From Streptomyces sp. YIM 121038 (lineage in GTDB: Bacteria > Actinomycetota > Actinomycetes > Streptomycetales > Streptomycetaceae), in assembly GCF_006088715.1 (NCBI RefSeq), contig NZ_CP030771.1, positions 7,686,001 to 7,750,000 on the forward strand: DNA of 64,000 nucleotides. The letters run 5' to 3'. A program made the translations under genes and the position numbers. The notes beneath the pieces are model-generated. The model was not told the DNA's origin. It did not search any database and saw nothing but the letters and a program-made list of their open reading frames with translations. Positions 44,214 through 53,630 of this stretch are shown here, in pieces. Position 1 is the stretch's first letter; every line of letters starts with the position of its first letter.

Positions 44214-46756
44214 CGTCCCGCCTTCCGTGCCAGGTCACCCGCGGCCGGGGTCGCCCCGCCGCCGGTGTAGGTCACGCGCCACAGCGCGGACCTGGCGTCC
44301 GAGGTGAAGAAGCCGCGCCCGTAGTCGAGGACGTACAGCGAGCCGTCGGGGGCGAACTTCCAGTCCATGAGGTTCTTGATGCGGTCGTTGCCCACCGGAA
44401 TGATCTTTCGGAGGGACTCGGCGTGCACCGGCAGGCCGCCCGTGCCGACCGTCCTCGGGTCGGTGAGCACCGCGTGCCGGGGCTGGTCGCCGTCGTAGAA
44501 GTCGCCGACGAACCACTTGCCGTCCCAGTACGCGGGCCATTTGTCCGCGCTGGTGCTCGCCGGGTCGTAGCGGTAGACCGGGCCGTTCATCGTCGCCTGG
44601 CCGCCGCCCTTGAGCCACGGCAGGAGCTGCTTCTGCTCCTCCGTCCGATAGCTCGGGACGCCGTTCGCGTCGCGCGGGTAGTCGATGCCGCCGCCCTGCG
44701 GGGAGTACCAGATGGTGTTGGGCTCGGCGGGCGGGATCTTCACCAGGCCGTCGTTGTTCGGCGACTCGTTGCGCAGGTTCTTGCAGTCGTACCAGCCCAG
44801 CGGCTTGCCCGGGTCGGGCAGATTGCGGTCGCGGTAGGGCTGGTTGTTGCCCATGCAGTACGGCCAGCCCCGGTTGGAGGCGTGGGTGATCGCGGCGAAC
44901 GTGTCGTACTTCGCCGGGCCCCACGTCGTCGACGGCTGTCCCGCGTCGGGGCCGACCCAGCCCGCGTACAGGGTGTCGGTCTTCTTGTCGATGGAGATGC
45001 GGGCCGGGTTCCTGACGCCCATCACATAGATCTCGCCGCGGGTCTTGCCGCCGCCCTCGTCCGGCTCCTTGCCGGTGAAGAGGTTGCCCTCGGGGAGGGT
45101 GTACGTGCCGTCCGGCTCGGGGTGGATGCGCAGGATCTTGCCGTTGAGGTTGTGGGTGTTGCCCGCCGTGCGCCGGGCGTCGGCGAAGGAGACGCCCATG
45201 AAGTTCGGCTGCGGGTTGTTGCCGGAGTAGCCGTCGCTGGAGCCGGACGAGTTGTTGTCACCCGTGGCGATGTACAGGTTGCCCTTCGAGTCCCAGGCCA
45301 TCCCGCCGCCCGCGTGACAGCAGCTGTGCACCTGCACGGGCCACTTGAGGAGCACCTTCTCGCTGTCCATGGCGAGCTTGCCGGACGCCTTGTCGTAGGT
45401 GAAGCGGGAGACGTAGCGCTCGCCCATGTGCGTCTCGCGGTTGATCCGGGCGTGCGGGGTGTAGTGCAGGTACACCCATCCGTTGGACTCGAACCGCGGG
45501 TCCAGCTCGATGCCGAGCAGGCCTTCCTCGTTCTTGGTCAGCTCACCGCCGCCGCCCTTGTTGCCGAAGACGCTCACGGCGCCCGCGAGCGTCACCTGCT
45601 TCGTCCGCGGGTCGTAGACGTGGATCTCGCCGCGGCCCTTGCCGACGTCGGGATCGTTCCAGTCGGTGACCACCGGCCGGGAGGAGTCGGCGCCGCCGCG
45701 GCCGATGTAGAAGACCGTGCCGTCGGGGGCGGTCACCAAGCCGTGCGGCTCGCCGATCTGGTCGTTCTGGCCGGGCTTGTTGGGCTGCGTCAGGCGCTCG
45801 GCCCGGTAGTTGTCGGTGATGGCCGCCTTGCAGTCGGCGCGCACCAGACGGGTCGTCCACAGCAGGGCCCCGCGCAGATGCGCCCGGAAGTCCGTCTCGT
45901 CGTACGCGTCGGCCGTGCCGCCCATGCCGGTGTAGAAGGAGCGGCCGCCGTCGTAGTCGCGGCACCAGGAGACCGGGTGGTCCCAGCCGTTCGCGCCCGC
46001 GCCCGGCTTGTACGTCGTCTCGCGCACCCGCGCCACGGTGTGCACGGTGCCCGACGGGTTGGTCTCCCAGTTGAGCCACTGGTCGGGGCGCTTCCACTCC
46101 AGGGGCAGGTCCTTGGTGGCCGGGCTCTGCCGGTCGCCGACCTCGACGGTGGCGCGCTGCACGGCCGCGGGGCTCTCGTCCTTGGGGCGGGCCCCGACCA
46201 GGCCCGTGAACCAGCTGGAGTACGGCTCGGCGCGGGCCGCGTCGTGCAGGCCGAGGAAGCCGCCGCCCGCCTCCATATAGGCCTCCAGGCCCGCTTCCTG
46301 CTCGGGGTCGAGCACATCGCCCCCGCCGGTCACGAACGCGACCGCGTTGAACGTGCCGAGCCGCCTCGCGTCGGTGAACACCGCCGGGTCGTCGGTCGCC
46401 GTGACGGTGAACCGCTGGGCGGTGGGGCCCGACCGGCCGATCTTCTCGATCGCGGCGATGGCGGCGTCGACGACCGGTGACTCGTCCCCGGGGGCCGCTG
46501 ATCCGTAGAAGGCGAGGACCCGCACGTTCGCGCCACCGGGGGGCGCGGGCAAGGCCCGTGACATCGTTGTCTTCATCGCTTCGGCGTCGCCGGGCGGTTC
46601 GGGGAAGGGGCGCGCGGACGCGGCGGGCCCGGAGAGGACCCCGGCCGCGAGCACTCCCGCGGCCATGGCCGCGGCCCAGGAGCGACGGCTGGCTCTGTAC
46701 CTGGATCTGCCGAACTCTCGTGTGGTTAAGGGTTGTTGACGCGGTGTGAGCCGCAT
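44210..46756 (-). CDS. Secreted ThuA - PQQ-dependent sugar dehydrogenase fusion
   Basis: An 848-residue exported protein joining two domains. After a long signal region (to about residue 50) comes a ThuA-like fold (about 75-310; VRVLAFYGSAAPGDESPVVDAAI, FVTGGGDVLD, GGFLGLHDAARAEP), named for trehalose utilisation and related to glutamine amidotransferases. Then, from about 330, a soluble PQQ-dependent glucose/sorbosone-dehydrogenase propeller with EEGLLGIELDPRFESNGWVYLHYT, VHSCCHAGGGMAWD and DGSLYVLDYGRG. It likely oxidises a sugar outside the cell. It is the first gene of the operon with the cupredoxin-DUF1080 gene, and divergent from a laccase gene. Confidence 0.87.
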   Translation of the reverse strand: MRLTPRQQPLTTREFGRSRYRASRRSWAAAMAAGVLAAGVLSGPAASARPFPEPPGDAEAMKTTMSRALPAPPGGANVRVLAFYGSAAPGDESPVVDAAIAAIEKIGRSGPTAQRFTVTATDDPAVFTDARRLGTFNAVAFVTGGGDVLDPEQEAGLEAYMEAGGGFLGLHDAARAEPYSSWFTGLVGARPKDESPAAVQRATVEVGDRQSPATKDLPLEWKRPDQWLNWETNPSGTVHTVARVRETTYKPGAGANGWDHPVSWCRDYDGGRSFYTGMGGTADAYDETDFRAHLRGALLWTTRLVRADCKAAITDNYRAERLTQPNKPGQNDQIGEPHGLVTAPDGTVFYIGRGGADSSRPVVTDWNDPDVGKGRGEIHVYDPRTKQVTLAGAVSVFGNKGGGGELTKNEEGLLGIELDPRFESNGWVYLHYTPHARINRETHMGERYVSRFTYDKASGKLAMDSEKVLLKWPVQVHSCCHAGGGMAWDSKGNLYIATGDNNSSGSSDGYSGNNPQPNFMGVSFADARRTAGNTHNLNGKILRIHPEPDGTYTLPEGNLFTGKEPDEGGGKTRGEIYVMGVRNPARISIDKKTDTLYAGWVGPDAGQPSTTWGPAKYDTFAAITHASNRGWPYCMGNNQPYRDRNLPDPGKPLGWYDCKNLRNESPNNDGLVKIPPAEPNTIWYSPQGGGIDYPRDANGVPSYRTEEQKQLLPWLKGGGQATMNGPVYRYDPASTSADKWPAYWDGKWFVGDFYDGDQPRHAVLTDPRTVGTGGLPVHAESLRKIIPVGNDRIKNLMDWKFAPDGSLYVLDYGRGFFTSDARSALWRVTYTGGGATPAAGDLARKAGR

Positions 46757-46815
46757 GAGAACACCGACCCCTCGTTGGTCACGACTGCGGCGACTACAAC
46801 AACAGCGCGGTTGAA

Positions 46816-46839
46816 GCTAGCCCTCTTTCGACGGCTAGC
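46816..46839. promoter_or_regulatory. Inverted repeat between dehydrogenase and laccase genes
   Basis: GCTAGCC-N10-GGCTAGC lies in the 234-bp divergent region, 60 bp upstream of the dehydrogenase start. It is a good candidate for a shared regulator site. The region is lower in GC than its neighbours, as promoters in Streptomyces are. Confidence 0.45.
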
Positions 46840-46990
46840 CAAGAGCTATGACGTCACTTCACTCGAACTTTGTCCTGCCTGTGGAGAAACGGGTGGGCTG
46901 CCGCTAGCGTGTGGCCGAATCCGGTGCCTCGCGCGCCACGGCCGTGCCTGACGAAGTGTCAGTTTCCATTCCACAGTGGGGGAGTTCGGC

Positions 46991-48004
46991 ATGGACAGAC
47001 GGAGCTTCAACCGACGGATGCTGGTGGGCGGAGCGGTCGCGGCGACCGGGGTGACATCGATGTCGGCCATGGCGCCCGAGGCGGTACCGGCCGAGGAGCC
47101 GCCCAGGCGGGCCCCGGCGGGCGGCGAGGTGCGCCGCGTCACGATGTACGCGGAGAAGCTTCCCGACGGGCAGCTGGGCTACGGCCTGGAGCGCGGCAAG
47201 GCGTCCGTGCCCGGCCCGCTGATCGAGCTCAACGAGGGCGACACGCTGCACGTCGACTTCGAGAACACCACGGACGTCGCCGTCAGCCTGCACGTCCACG
47301 GCATGGACTACGAGATCTCCAGTGACGGCACCAAGCACACCAGGTCCGACGTGGCGCCGGGCAAGAGGCGCACGTACACCTGGCGCACGCACGTGCCCGG
47401 GCGCCGCAAGGACGGCACCTGGCGGCCCGGCACCGCCGGGTACTGGCACTACCACGACCACGTGGTCGGCACCGACCACGGCACCGGCGGCCTGCGCAAG
47501 GGCCTCTACGGGGCGGTGATCGTGCGCCGCGAGGGCGACGTCCTGCCCGACAAGACCTGCGTGATCGTCTTCAACGACATGATGATCAACAACAGGCCCG
47601 CGCACTCGGGCCCGGACTTCGAGGCCACCGTGGGCGACCGGGTCGAGTTCGTGTCGATCACGCACGGCGAGTACTACCACACCTTCCACATCCACGGTCA
47701 CCGCTGGGCGGACAACCGCACGGGCATGCTGACCGGGCCCGACGATCCCAGCCAGATCCTCGACGACAAGATCACCGGACCGGGGGACTCCTTCGGCTTC
47801 CAGGTGATCGCGGGAGAGGGGGTCGGGGCGGGGGCGTGGATGTACCACTGCCATGTGCAGAGCCACTCCGACATGGGGATGGTGGGGCTGTTCCTGGTGA
47901 AGAAGCCGGACGGCTCGATTCCGGAATACGAGCCGCATCATCCCCGGGCCGGGGCCGGGGCCGGGGCCGGGGCCGAGCCGGAGTCGGGCGGTGCCCATCA
48001 CTAG
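46991..48004 (+). CDS. Two-domain small laccase (multicopper oxidase)
   Basis: A 337-residue Tat-exported small laccase (SLAC/EpoA type), which is a trimer that oxidises phenols or other donors and reduces oxygen to water. The Tat signal is [14 protein letters not shown]. Copper ligands are seen in HVHG (His101, His103), WHYHDH (His153, His155), HTFHIHGH (His230-237) and [12 protein letters not shown] (His286, Cys287, His288, His292, Met297). The C-terminus has a GAGAGA run from a simple repeat near 47948 and a His-rich end. The start ATG follows GGGGGAG. It is divergent from the PQQ dehydrogenase operon. Confidence 0.95.
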   Translation: MDRRSFNRRMLVGGAVAATGVTSMSAMAPEAVPAEEPPRRAPAGGEVRRVTMYAEKLPDGQLGYGLERGKASVPGPLIELNEGDTLHVDFENTTDVAVSLHVHGMDYEISSDGTKHTRSDVAPGKRRTYTWRTHVPGRRKDGTWRPGTAGYWHYHDHVVGTDHGTGGLRKGLYGAVIVRREGDVLPDKTCVIVFNDMMINNRPAHSGPDFEATVGDRVEFVSITHGEYYHTFHIHGHRWADNRTGMLTGPDDPSQILDDKITGPGDSFGFQVIAGEGVGAGAWMYHCHVQSHSDMGMVGLFLVKKPDGSIPEYEPHHPRAGAGAGAGAEPESGGAHH

Positions 48005-48029
48005 GTGCCGCGCCCCGTGACGGCGGCCG

Positions 48030-48548
48030 TCAGCGCAGGAGACTCCACTTGTAGCGGGCGTCCTTGGGGTCCAGGTCGTGGCGGACCGTCACATAGGACG
48101 TGCCCTCGCGGTACGGCGTGCTCAGGAGCTTGCCGTCGTCGTGCGACACCCAGAACAGGTCACCCGCCTGGTTGCCGTTGAAGTGCCAGAACTGGTCGAC
48201 GTCGTTCGCGTCGCATGTGCCGAGCCAGGCGAGGCCCCAACCGGCCACGTCCGCCAGGCACTTGCCGGTGCTGACGGAGGAGATCTGCCACGCGGGCTGG
48301 TTCGCCAGGTTCAGGCGCCAGCGCTGCCGGGGGTCGCCGAGGTCGCAGGGCGCGAAGGTGGCGGTGCCCTGGAAGGCGTTGGCGGGGTCGTCGGCGGTGG
48401 ACATGCACAGGCCGTTGCCCGTGTTGCGGAACAGGCTCCCGGGGTCGGGCTCGGCGGCGCCCGCGGGCGCCGCCCCCGTGAGGAGGGCGCCGCTCGCGGC
48501 CGTGACCAGGGCCGCGGTCAGAGCGGTGAGCCGACGTGTGACCTTCAT
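48030..48548 (-). CDS. Secreted ricin-type beta-trefoil lectin-like protein
   Basis: A 172-residue exported protein. A signal peptide (to about residue 31, AAPAGAAEP) precedes a single beta-trefoil of RICIN type, with three repeats marked by NTGNGLCMS, STGKCLADV and DQFWHF. It may bind carbohydrate. The start ATG at 48548 has AAGGACTCCCC upstream. No enzyme domain is attached, unlike many Streptomyces ricin-type modules. Ligand unknown. Confidence 0.75.
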   Translation of the reverse strand: MKVTRRLTALTAALVTAASGALLTGAAPAGAAEPDPGSLFRNTGNGLCMSTADDPANAFQGTATFAPCDLGDPRQRWRLNLANQPAWQISSVSTGKCLADVAGWGLAWLGTCDANDVDQFWHFNGNQAGDLFWVSHDDGKLLSTPYREGTSYVTVRHDLDPKDARYKWSLLR

Positions 48549-48725
48549 GGGGAGTCCTTCCGGTGGCGGTGGTGATCCCGATGCTGAGGCACGGCGCCGC
48601 GCGGCACCATCGCCGAAACGGGGGACAACGGGGGGCGCGAACCAGCCTGTGGGCCTGTTCGGGCGCGCTCCGGGCGCCGCCGCCGTGGCTATTCTGATCG
48701 GCAACCGCCGATGAGGAGTTCCGAG

Positions 48726-49802
48726 GTGAGCGAGGCAGGGGCGCGTCCCACCCTGGAGGCAGTGGCCGCGCGGGCCGGCGTTTCGCGCGCGACGGTGTCC
48801 CGGGTCGTGAACGGCGAGGCAGGGGTACGGGAAGTCCTCGCCGTGAAGGTCAGACGGGCCGTGGACGAGCTCGGCTACGTGCCCAACCGCGCCGCCCGCA
48901 GCCTCGTCACCCGGCGCTACGACGCCGTCGCCGTGGTCATCGCCGAGCCGGAGACCCGGGTCTTCGCCGATCCGTTCTTCGCGCTCCAACTACGCGGCAT
49001 CAGCAAGGAACTGACGGCCCATGACGTCCAGCTCGTCCTGCTCCTCACCGAGGGGCGCGCCGACCACGCGCGCGTGGGCCGCTATCTGTCCGGCGGCCAC
49101 GTCGACGGGGCCCTCGTCTTCTCGCTGCACCTGGACGACCCGCTGCCGGTCATCATCAACGGCGCGGGCGTGCCCACGGTGTTCGGCGGGCGCCCCGGCT
49201 GGACGGGCGGCGAGGACAGCGTGCGCTACGTCGACTGCGACAACCGCGGCGGCGCGCGCACGGCCGTGCGCCACCTCGCCGGGCTCGGCCGCACCCGCAT
49301 CGCGCACATCACCGGGGCCCTCGACCAGACGTCGGCGGCCGACCGCCTCGACGGCTTCCGGGACGTGCTTCCCGCCGGGGACGCGCGGCTCGTCGCCGAG
49401 GGCGACTTCACGCCCGCGGGCGGCGAGCGCGCCATGCGGCACCTGCTCGACCGGTGCCCGGACGTCGACGCCGTGTTCGCCGCGAACGACCTGTCGGCCG
49501 CCGGTGCGCTGCGGGTCCTGCGCGCGGCCGGGCGGCGCGTACCGGACGACGTGGCGGTCGTCGGCTTCGACGACATGCTGCCCGTGGCCGAGCAGGCCGA
49601 CCCGCCGCTGACCACGGTGCGCCAGGACATCGAGGAGATGGGCCGCCTGATGGCGGCCATGCTGCTCCGCGGCCAGGACCGGTGCCCCGCCCCGGACGAC
49701 GGCCGCGTACGCCCGCGGGAACGGCCGCGGGGCGCCGACGACGTCGGGCACGCGGCGAGCGTCGTCCTGCCGACGGAACTGGTGCGACGGGAGTCGGCGT
49801 AG
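48726..49802 (+). CDS. LacI family transcriptional regulator
   Basis: A 358-residue LacI-type regulator. The HTH is at the start (PTLEAVAARAGVSRATVSRVVNGE), followed by the hinge helix YVPNRAARSLVTRR and a periplasmic-binding-protein fold ligand domain (DGALVFSLH, VFAANDLSAAGALR, VAVVGFDDM). GTG at 48726 is chosen because GAGGAG lies 7 bases before it, inside a possible longer frame from ATG 48711. It is not next to sugar transport genes. The palindrome at 53615 upstream of the GH64 gene is a possible target. Confidence 0.88.
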   Translation: MSEAGARPTLEAVAARAGVSRATVSRVVNGEAGVREVLAVKVRRAVDELGYVPNRAARSLVTRRYDAVAVVIAEPETRVFADPFFALQLRGISKELTAHDVQLVLLLTEGRADHARVGRYLSGGHVDGALVFSLHLDDPLPVIINGAGVPTVFGGRPGWTGGEDSVRYVDCDNRGGARTAVRHLAGLGRTRIAHITGALDQTSAADRLDGFRDVLPAGDARLVAEGDFTPAGGERAMRHLLDRCPDVDAVFAANDLSAAGALRVLRAAGRRVPDDVAVVGFDDMLPVAEQADPPLTTVRQDIEEMGRLMAAMLLRGQDRCPAPDDGRVRPRERPRGADDVGHAASVVLPTELVRRESA

Positions 49803-49922
49803 CCGAAGGTTTTCCGCGCACCCGGTCACACTTCTCTCCCGCCAGGGGTCATAGCGATAACTCCGCCGATACGGCGGCAGCGCCCGGGAGCCCCTCCCGG
49901 ACCCCACGAGCGAGGAGTAGTC

Positions 49923-50684
49923 ATGGCGGCATCGATCCTGGTCACGGGTGGTACGGGCACGCTCGGGCGGCTCGTCGTGCCGCTCCTGCGGACGGCCGGG
50001 CACGAGGTGCGGGTGCTCAGCAGGCACGCCCACGCGCCGGGCGACGGCATCACGTACGTCACCGGTGACCTGGTCAAGGGCGAGGGCGTGGCGGAGGCCG
50101 TGGCCGGGGTCGACACCGTGCTGCACCTGGCGGGCGGCCCCAAGGGCGACGCCGAGGCGGCCGGGCACCTGGTGCGGGCGGCCCGGGCGGCGGGGGTGCG
50201 CCACCTGGTGTACATCTCGGTCATCGGGGCGGACCGGGTGCCGCTCGGGTGGTTCCGCGCGAAGCTGCAGGCCGAGCGGGCCGTTGCGGAGTCGGGCATT
50301 CCGTGGACCACGCTGCGCGCCGCCCAGTTCCACGACCTCGTGCTCACCATGGCCGAGAAGATGGCGAAGCTGCCGGTGCTCCCGGTCCCCGGCGGACTGC
50401 GCTTCCAGCCGGTCGACGCCCGGGAGGTGGCCGCCAGGCTCGCCGAGTTGACGCTCGGCGAACCGGCGGGCCTGGTGGCCGACCTGGCCGGGCCGAAGGT
50501 GTACGGCATGGGCGAGCTGAACCGCGGCTATCTGAAGGCGCGCGGCAAGCACCGCCTCCTGATGCCGGTCCGCATGCCCGGCAAGGCGGGCCGCGCCTAC
50601 CGCGCGGGCGAGAACCTCACGCTCGACGGCGCGTCGGTCGGCCGGCGCACCTGGGAGGAATTCCTCGCCGAACGCGTGCGATAG
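49923..50684 (+). CDS. NmrA-like NAD(P)-binding protein (atypical SDR)
   Basis: A 253-residue atypical short-chain dehydrogenase of the NmrA/NAD(P)H-binding type. The nucleotide loop is VTGGTGTLGR and VRHLVYISVIGADR follows; there is no YxxxK pair in the expected place, which is typical of this group. Members act as redox sensors or reductases on quinones or isoflavonoid-like compounds. The start ATG follows GAGGAG. Single gene. Confidence 0.8.
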   Translation: MAASILVTGGTGTLGRLVVPLLRTAGHEVRVLSRHAHAPGDGITYVTGDLVKGEGVAEAVAGVDTVLHLAGGPKGDAEAAGHLVRAARAAGVRHLVYISVIGADRVPLGWFRAKLQAERAVAESGIPWTTLRAAQFHDLVLTMAEKMAKLPVLPVPGGLRFQPVDAREVAARLAELTLGEPAGLVADLAGPKVYGMGELNRGYLKARGKHRLLMPVRMPGKAGRAYRAGENLTLDGASVGRRTWEEFLAERVR

Positions 50685-50982
50685 CCGGTCCTGGCCGGCG
50701 TCCCGCTGTGCGGTGCGCCGGTGCACGGCATTCCGGATTCCTCGTCCGCCCCCTCCGTACTGTCGGCGGTACACGGGCCGGGAAATCGGTGTGCCCGGGA
50801 CAGCGAAAAGGCCGGGAAATCTTGCGGCCGGGATCTTCAACCGTCAGCCTCTATGGACGACTTGAGGATCTCGGGTGACCTGCTCGGCGGGGGCCGCTCG
50901 CGGTTCGGCACGCGCGGGCCCGGCGGGCCCGCCACGGGCACGCGGTGCCCGCGACGGGGCAGCAGCAACCGGAGGATTTCCC

Positions 50983-52140
50983 ATGGCCACAGACGCCGTA
51001 CGTCCAAAACTGTCCAGACTTCCGTCCCTGAGCGGGATGCGATTCATCGCGGCACTGCCGGTTTTCGCATTCCACGGGACCTCGGGGATGAATTTCCTGC
51101 GCGGTGACACCGGTGAGTTCTTCACCGACCTGTTCAAGGACGCGGGCACGCCGAGCGTGAGTTTCTTCTTCGTGCTGAGCGGCTTCATCCTGACCTGGTC
51201 GGCACGGCCGCGCGACACGGTGCCGGGCTTCTGGCGACGCCGGATGATCAAGGTCTATCCGAACCATCTGCTCGCCTTCGCGGCCACCGTCGTGATCATG
51301 CTGCTCGCGTCCGACCCGTTCGAGGCGAAGAAGTTCTTCACCAGCCTCTTCCTCGTCCAGTCCTGGGTGCCGGAGCTGCCGGTGCTCACGGGGATGAACC
51401 CGGTGGCCTGGTCGCTGTCCTGCGAGGTCCTCTTCTATCTGAGCTTCCCGCTGCTCCTTCCGCTGGTGCGGCGCCTCTCGGTGCGCGGCCTGTGGGTGGC
51501 GGCCGGGGTGCTCGTCGCCGTCCCCTGGCTCGCGGTGGTGTTCGCCCAGAACGTCATCGACGGCACCCCGCTGCTGCCGGGCCAGCCGCTCACCCACGAG
51601 CAGCTGTGGTTCGTGTACTTCTTCCCGGTGACCCGCATGGCCGAGTTCGTCCTCGGCATCGTGGTGGCGCGCCTGGTCCTCGGCGGGTCCGTGCCGCGCA
51701 TCGGCCTGGTCCCGGCCGCGCTGTTCGCGCTCGGCGGCTACCTCCTCAACGCCCAGGTGCCCTACCTCTACAGCGTCGGCGGCACGGCGGCCTTCTGGGT
51801 CGCGCCGCTGGTCGTCGCCGGTGCGACGGCCGATGTGCGCGGCACGCGTTCGGCGATGCGCGGGCGCGTGATGGTCAAGCTCGGCGAGCTGTCGTTCGCC
51901 TTCTACCTGGTGCACGTGATGTTCCTGGTGTCGGCCCAGCGCTGGCTGGTCCAGGACATGTCGGACGGCGCCGCCCTCGCGACGTTCATCGGCTGCTTCG
52001 CGGGGAGCCTCGCCGTGGCCTACGCCCTCTTCACCTGGGTGGAGTCCCCCCTGGTCCGCAAGTTCGGCAGCGCCCCACGCCCGAAGCCGACCCTGGCACC
52101 CGCCCCCACCGCGGAACCCCTCACCGCCGCGAAGGACTAG
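50983..52140 (+). CDS. Acyltransferase family 3 membrane protein
   Basis: A 385-residue integral membrane acyltransferase of the OafA/acyltransferase-3 type, with about ten membrane helices. It begins LSGMRFIAALPVFAFHGT, where the histidine is the expected catalytic residue, and has SFFFVLSGFILTWSARPRDTVPGFWRRR and MNPVAWSLSCEVLFYLSFPLL. Such proteins add acyl groups to cell-surface sugars or antibiotics. The start at 50983 has GGAGG 7 bases upstream. No glycosyltransferase genes are adjacent, so the acceptor is unknown. Confidence 0.88.
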   Translation: MATDAVRPKLSRLPSLSGMRFIAALPVFAFHGTSGMNFLRGDTGEFFTDLFKDAGTPSVSFFFVLSGFILTWSARPRDTVPGFWRRRMIKVYPNHLLAFAATVVIMLLASDPFEAKKFFTSLFLVQSWVPELPVLTGMNPVAWSLSCEVLFYLSFPLLLPLVRRLSVRGLWVAAGVLVAVPWLAVVFAQNVIDGTPLLPGQPLTHEQLWFVYFFPVTRMAEFVLGIVVARLVLGGSVPRIGLVPAALFALGGYLLNAQVPYLYSVGGTAAFWVAPLVVAGATADVRGTRSAMRGRVMVKLGELSFAFYLVHVMFLVSAQRWLVQDMSDGAALATFIGCFAGSLAVAYALFTWVESPLVRKFGSAPRPKPTLAPAPTAEPLTAAKD

Positions 52141-52207
52141 GCGGCCCACAGCACGCGTGCCCCGGCCCTCCCCCATGGGGCCGGGGCGCGCGTCGTGGGG
52201 GAGGGCG

Positions 52208-53431
52208 CTACGCCCCGACCGACACCGTGAAGCGGCGGGGGTTGTTGTCGTGGGCCGCGCCCGATACGTCCGGTTGGCCGTCCGGGCGTACGTCGTCGTA
52301 CGGGAAGGCGTAGCCGATGGGCGAGTTGGCGTGCACCACGCGGGCCCAGTGGTTGGTGACGGGGCCGCGGTAGTAGTCGGCGGCGGTCGTGCCGTTCGGC
52401 TGGGTGGGGTGGGTCAGCATGAGGCCGCGGTTGAAGCCGGCGGCCAGCCGGGCGAGCAGGGCCTTCTTGTCGTCGGGGTCGGCGGGGTTGTTGGCGAACG
52501 GGCCGTGGTTGCAGGTGAAGACGTCCTTCGAGGACGGCTTGGTGAAGGTGTGGCCGCCCGCGAAGGTGAGCGTGTTGCCCGAGACCCGGCCCACGCGGAC
52601 GCCCCGGCCGCCCTGGAGGTCGATCCGCAGGTCCGTAGAGCGGTACTTCTCCCAGACCTGGTCGGCGTAGGCCGTGAACAGGTCGCGGAACGGCATCTGG
52701 TCGGGGCGGTCGAAGTACGGCGCCATGACGTTCTGCGGCGAGACCACGCGCACGACGCGGCCGCCGCCGCGGACGACCAGCCTGTCCCACGGCTGTCCGT
52801 CCCGGCCCGCCTGCGCCACCAGGTCGGCGGCGATCCTGTCGACGGCCCCGCCGGGCAGGGGCGCCACGGTGTGCGTGGCGTCGCCCTCCAGGGTCAGGCC
52901 GATGGGCAGGGCGGTGACCAGGTCGACGTAGCTGATGTTCGCGTACAGCTGGGTGCTGTTGAAGGTGAACTCGCAGAACGACCAGGTGCGGCCGTAGTGG
53001 GGGTCGGCCGGGTTGGCGAAGGCGGGCTCGACGAGCGCGGGGCCCGGGTTGAGGAGGAAGTCCAGCCTGTCGTCGCGCACGAAGTAGACCCGGGCCCCGT
53101 ACATCTGAGGGAGCGTCAGGATCCGGGGCGCGGAACCGGCCGCGCCCAGCGGGATGGCGCAGTCCACGGCCAGCGGCGTGTGCGGCGCCGGGGGCGACTC
53201 CGGGCGGTGGACACCGCCGTCCGGCCTGAGGAGCAGCCAGCGGCCGGTGCCGGGCTCGTGGCCGGTGACGTAGGCGCGGACCTGGCCCGGCAGGGACTTG
53301 TTCCGCAGAACGAGTTCGCAGGTGGCCGGGGCCGCCTCGGCGCGCGGGCTGAGCGCGCCGCCCCGGACGGGGTAGGTGAGGGCGCCCGCGGTGGCGGCGG
53401 ATGACGTCAGGAACACTCTGCGCGAGATCAC
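52208..53431 (-). CDS. Tat-exported GH64 beta-1,3-glucanase
   Basis: A 407-residue secreted glycoside hydrolase of family 64, which cleaves beta-1,3-glucans such as fungal wall laminarin, giving laminaripentaose in known cases. A Tat signal is present (ISRRVFLTSSAATAG). Catalytic acids are expected at Glu in SFCEFTFN and Asp in ISYVDLVTALPIGL. TCNHGPFANNPAD and GYAFPYDDVRP near the end are family hallmarks. The start is a GTG at 53431 with AGGAGAG upstream. No glucan-binding module is attached. A LacI-type palindrome lies 184 bp upstream. Confidence 0.92.
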   Translation of the reverse strand: MISRRVFLTSSAATAGALTYPVRGGALSPRAEAAPATCELVLRNKSLPGQVRAYVTGHEPGTGRWLLLRPDGGVHRPESPPAPHTPLAVDCAIPLGAAGSAPRILTLPQMYGARVYFVRDDRLDFLLNPGPALVEPAFANPADPHYGRTWSFCEFTFNSTQLYANISYVDLVTALPIGLTLEGDATHTVAPLPGGAVDRIAADLVAQAGRDGQPWDRLVVRGGGRVVRVVSPQNVMAPYFDRPDQMPFRDLFTAYADQVWEKYRSTDLRIDLQGGRGVRVGRVSGNTLTFAGGHTFTKPSSKDVFTCNHGPFANNPADPDDKKALLARLAAGFNRGLMLTHPTQPNGTTAADYYRGPVTNHWARVVHANSPIGYAFPYDDVRPDGQPDVSGAAHDNNPRRFTVSVGA

Positions 53432-53614
53432 GGCATCTCTCTCCTGGCTGAAACGTGGGGGGGGGGAGTGGTGCAGGAGCGCGGCCCGGGTGCGCGGTGG
53501 TGCGTGGACGTGCCGGGGTGCCTCAAGGCCCCGAGGCACCGAAGCCCCGAGGCGCAAAACGTCAAGGTGCCCCTCACTGTCCCGGCCCCGAAATCGCGGC
53601 GTCAAGAGATGTGA

Positions 53615-53630
53615 CTGAGAGCGCTCTCAG
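53615..53630. promoter_or_regulatory. LacI/CebR-type operator palindrome
   Basis: CTGAGAGCGCTCTCAG is a perfect 16-bp palindrome centred on CG. It resembles the TGGGAGCGCTCCCA boxes bound by CebR-type LacI regulators of polysaccharide degradation in Streptomyces. It lies 184 bp upstream of the glucanase start. Confidence 0.7.
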
